Assembly: GCA_032718565.1 (NCBI GenBank)
Contig: JAVGVS010000044.1
Location: forward strand, 1,762,165 to 1,826,164
DNA length: 64,000 nt
Origin: Distichodus sexfasciatus
Lineage: Eukaryota > Chordata > Actinopteri > Characiformes > Distichodontidae
Direction of reading: 5' to 3'
Shown here: positions 61,825 to 64,000 of the stretch, one piece after another
Layout: each line of letters starts with the position of its first letter
How positions within the stretch are numbered: the stretch's first letter is position 1
The notes under the pieces: generated by a model
The model's database searches: none
Told to the model about the DNA's origin: nothing
Seen by the model: only the letters and a program-made list of their open reading frames with translations
Position numbers and translations under genes: made by a program

Positions 61825-64000
61825 ATGGGATCGTTGTTTCGGAGTGAGGAGATGTGCTTGGCACAACTCTTCCTCCAGTCCGGATCTGCGTACGAGTGCA
61901 TCAGTGAACTCGGCGAGCTGGGTCTAGTGGAGTTCAGAGATGTAAGTCGAATTTTATTTTTATTTTTTTAATTATAACGTATGGTTTATAACACTTGGGG
62001 CTCTATTTCACATCAGACGCAAGTAGTTTTTTGCTAGTTTGGGACCGGGGTTGCGTTAATTTCCTCGTCGGGCACCCACTTAGTGTAACTAACAAATGAA
62101 GCTTTACGCCGAGTCGGTGTAAAAGTACGGGCGGACTCACACGCATTGTTGGCCCAAAAATGTTTTCAGTATTAGGTACAGCAAAGTGTGTTTTAAAATG
62201 TGTGCCATTATCAGTGTTGATTATGTACAGCTTAATAACCATTGGTGCAATTTTCAATATCTTGCTTTTCATTATCAATAGTACAGCAGGATAATGTACA
62301 GCACTATAAATATGTAAAATGTGTGCCAGTGATTATTGAACCTTGGTGGAACCCGGCCATCTGTTGTAGATGGTTCCTTCTGAGTAAAGTTTCCACTTTT
62401 CCTACTAAACTCACCTTAGCCACAAAGATTAATCATTTAAAGAAATTACTTTAAACCTTGACTTCTAAGTTTAAAGTCATAATTTGTTGGAGTTCCCCAT
62501 ATTAAAATAGCTCTTACCATTATTAAATGTTTGTTGTGTTCACTGATTTATACCTACAGTAGTGGGCAAAAGACAAGACGAATGCATCATTTCGTCATAT
62601 ATTTTGTTTCTAAATATCATATTTATATCTTTCTGTGTGTTTCAGCTCAACCCAAGTGTCAACTCCTTCCAGCGCAAGTTTGTTAATGAGATCAAGCGAT
62701 GTGAGGAAATGGAGAGGATTTTAGGTAACATGTTGTCATTGTTGTCACTCATAAATGTTTGATTGCCTTTTCAAATCTAAGCATCCTGACCTTTGTTCAC
62801 CGGCTCACTGGGTTGTAACTAAAGTTTCTCCCAAGGTACTGGTACACTTGAGAGGGAGTGTAAACAGAGGAGACTGAAAGTTACCAGCGAATAGGGAACC
62901 AGCACTAGCCGTAATACGTAGAAATGATTAGTCCTAGAATTCCTTTAAACTAGGTATTAAAAGATGATTGAATTTGCGACTTTCAGTTCTCATTTATTTA
63001 GATGGCAGCCTTTCTCAAGAGAGACTCTTTCTCATTTATTAGGGCAGTTGGTAGTGTAACACTTAGGCGGTACCCCTGTGATCGGAGGGTCGCCGGTTCA
63101 AGTCCCGGACACTTAAAGGTACCACTGAGGTGCTCATGATCAAGGTACTGTCCCCAAGCATGGCTCCGTGGATGCTGCCAGAAAGCTGCTCACTGCCTCT
63201 TCACGGATTAGTCAAATGCAGAGGTCACATTTGGTTGTGGTGCAGTGTGTGCTGTGCTGTGTTCACAGTGACAAATAATCAAAATTCAGGCCTTGTTCTA
63301 GTTAATTGTAAGTCTGTAAGCACCAAAGTACTTTGTGATTTATGTAATAAAAACGTAAGTCATCCATTTGATCATCTCCTCAAGAGCTGGTTTGAGATGG
63401 AAATTGTCTGTTTTGCCATCATACGTAGAAGTTTGTCAGATGCAGTAAACTTTGACTCTTTTTCCTTAGCTTGGGGTCATTTTGTTTTTATAATTGCTTT
63501 TGTATCAAATAGTCACTTTTAGAGTGCAGGGCATTTACTTTTCTCAGTATTCACCTGTGTACCAGAATTGGTTGTGATTTAGTGCTGCTTAAGTAGAACA
63601 GGAAACAACATTATTTAAAAAAAAAAAGGTTGCTATGAGCTTCCTGGATAGTTTGTGTTACACAATGACAAAATAATCACTAACGTAAAAATTCAGGCTT
63701 TGTTCTAGTGTATTGGAAGTCTGTAAGGTGAGTTAGGCATTTTCTAAAAGAAATGTAAATTCTGTTTTGTGTTTGAGTATTTGCTATTTTAAATTTTGAC
63801 ACCAATTTTCGTTATTACAGCAGACATATATCAATTGAAAATATTGGTTATATGTTGTCTTAATTAGCAATAATCAGTATTGGTCCTAAAAAATGACATA
63901 TCGGTTGACCCCTAACTCTTATCATTGATGGTGATGAAGCTGTGGTTTTGTCACAAGAGTCCAAGCACCATGTGAGTTGCACTTCCCAGACTGACTTTCC
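61825..64000 (+). CDS. atp6v0a2: V-type proton ATPase subunit a, ATP6V0A2-like (5' part; exons 1-2 only)
   Basis: Subunit a is the membrane-embedded V0 part of the V-ATPase that helps move protons across Golgi and endosomal membranes. Exon 1 (61825-61941) encodes 39 residues starting MGSLFRSEEMCLAQLFLQSG. Exon 2 (62646-62724) begins LNPSVNSFQRKF and ends CEEMERIL plus one base. Both have consensus splice sites (GAT|GTAAGT; TTTCAG|CTC; TTAG|GTAACA), and the phases agree. SLFRSE, MCLAQ and the YEC that follows favour a2 over a1 or a4. The rest of the roughly 850-residue protein lies beyond the window. Positions 62725-64000 are intron 2, with SINE copies. Confidence 0.85.
62725..63040. other. 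Intron 2 of the atp6v0a2-like gene, first part
   Basis: Unique intronic sequence with no recognised element before the SINE at 63041. Confidence 0.5.
63041..63281 (+). mobile_element. SINE family A copy, best preserved
   Basis: A complete copy. The head AGGGCAGTTGGTAGTGTAAC carries an A-box-like motif, and CGGTTCAAGTCCC is a good B box. This indicates a tRNA-derived, RNA polymerase III-transcribed SINE. It lies in intron 2 of the atp6v0a2-like gene. Confidence 0.9.
63259..63727 (+). repeat. Local duplication of a SINE tail and its flank
   Basis: GACAAATAATCA plus AAATTCAGGCCTTGTTCTAG and TAAGTCTGTAAG at 63269-63320 recurs as GACAAAATAATCA, AAATTCAGGCTTTGTTCTAG and GAAGTCTGTAAG at 63667-63727. 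Confidence 0.8.

Noticed and set aside
1..64000. CRISPR arrays, bacterial operons, tRNA or rRNA genes
   Set aside because: No direct-repeat/spacer arrays or intact tRNA/rRNA genes were seen; tRNA-like matches are SINE heads.

Overview
The window reads as teleost fish genomic DNA. The genes are split into short exons with GT/AG junctions. They sit in AT-rich sequence full of CA/GA microsatellites, tRNA-derived SINEs, and Tc1/mariner and hAT remnants of fish type. No prokaryotic, viral or CRISPR features were seen. The species cannot be named from the sequence alone.

Layout. Positions 1-28.9 kb contain no gene I can support. This part holds simple repeats, at least ten copies or fragments of one SINE family, a second SINE-like family, a LINE 3' fragment, a hAT transposon with a transposase remnant, a degenerate Tc1 transposase, two related minisatellites, a 63-bp-arm inverted repeat and several GC-richer islands that look like conserved non-coding DNA. 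From 29 kb on it is gene-dense: a TIA1-family RNA-binding protein gene (minus, 30.97-36.92 kb plus a long 3' UTR), dgcr8 (plus, coding 42.2-49.4 kb), trmt2a (minus, coding 52.8-59.7 kb) and the first two coding exons of an ATP6V0A2-like V-ATPase subunit gene (plus, from 61.8 kb, running off the window). I reconstructed every coding exon of the first three genes. The reading frame closes across all junctions: 339 aa for the TIA1-like product, 793 aa for Dgcr8 and 623 aa for Trmt2a.

Biology. Three of the four genes act on RNA: TIA1 in splicing and stress granules, DGCR8 in the Microprocessor, TRMT2A in tRNA m5U methylation. The convergent DGCR8-TRMT2A pair matches the human 22q11 arrangement, while the divergent partner of trmt2a here is atp6v0a2 rather than RANBP1. 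The most notable functional finding is inside dgcr8: exon 2 carries recognisable counterparts of human mir-3618 (5' UTR) and mir-1306 (overlapping the coding start), the hairpins through which DROSHA cleaves DGCR8 mRNA in a negative feedback loop. I found no convincing wholly new system. The best unexplained items are the long inverted repeat at 4.8 kb, the stop codon buried in a splice donor at the end of the TIA1-like gene, and a tandem duplication at 23.7-24.4 kb whose second copy is split by a SINE-like insertion.
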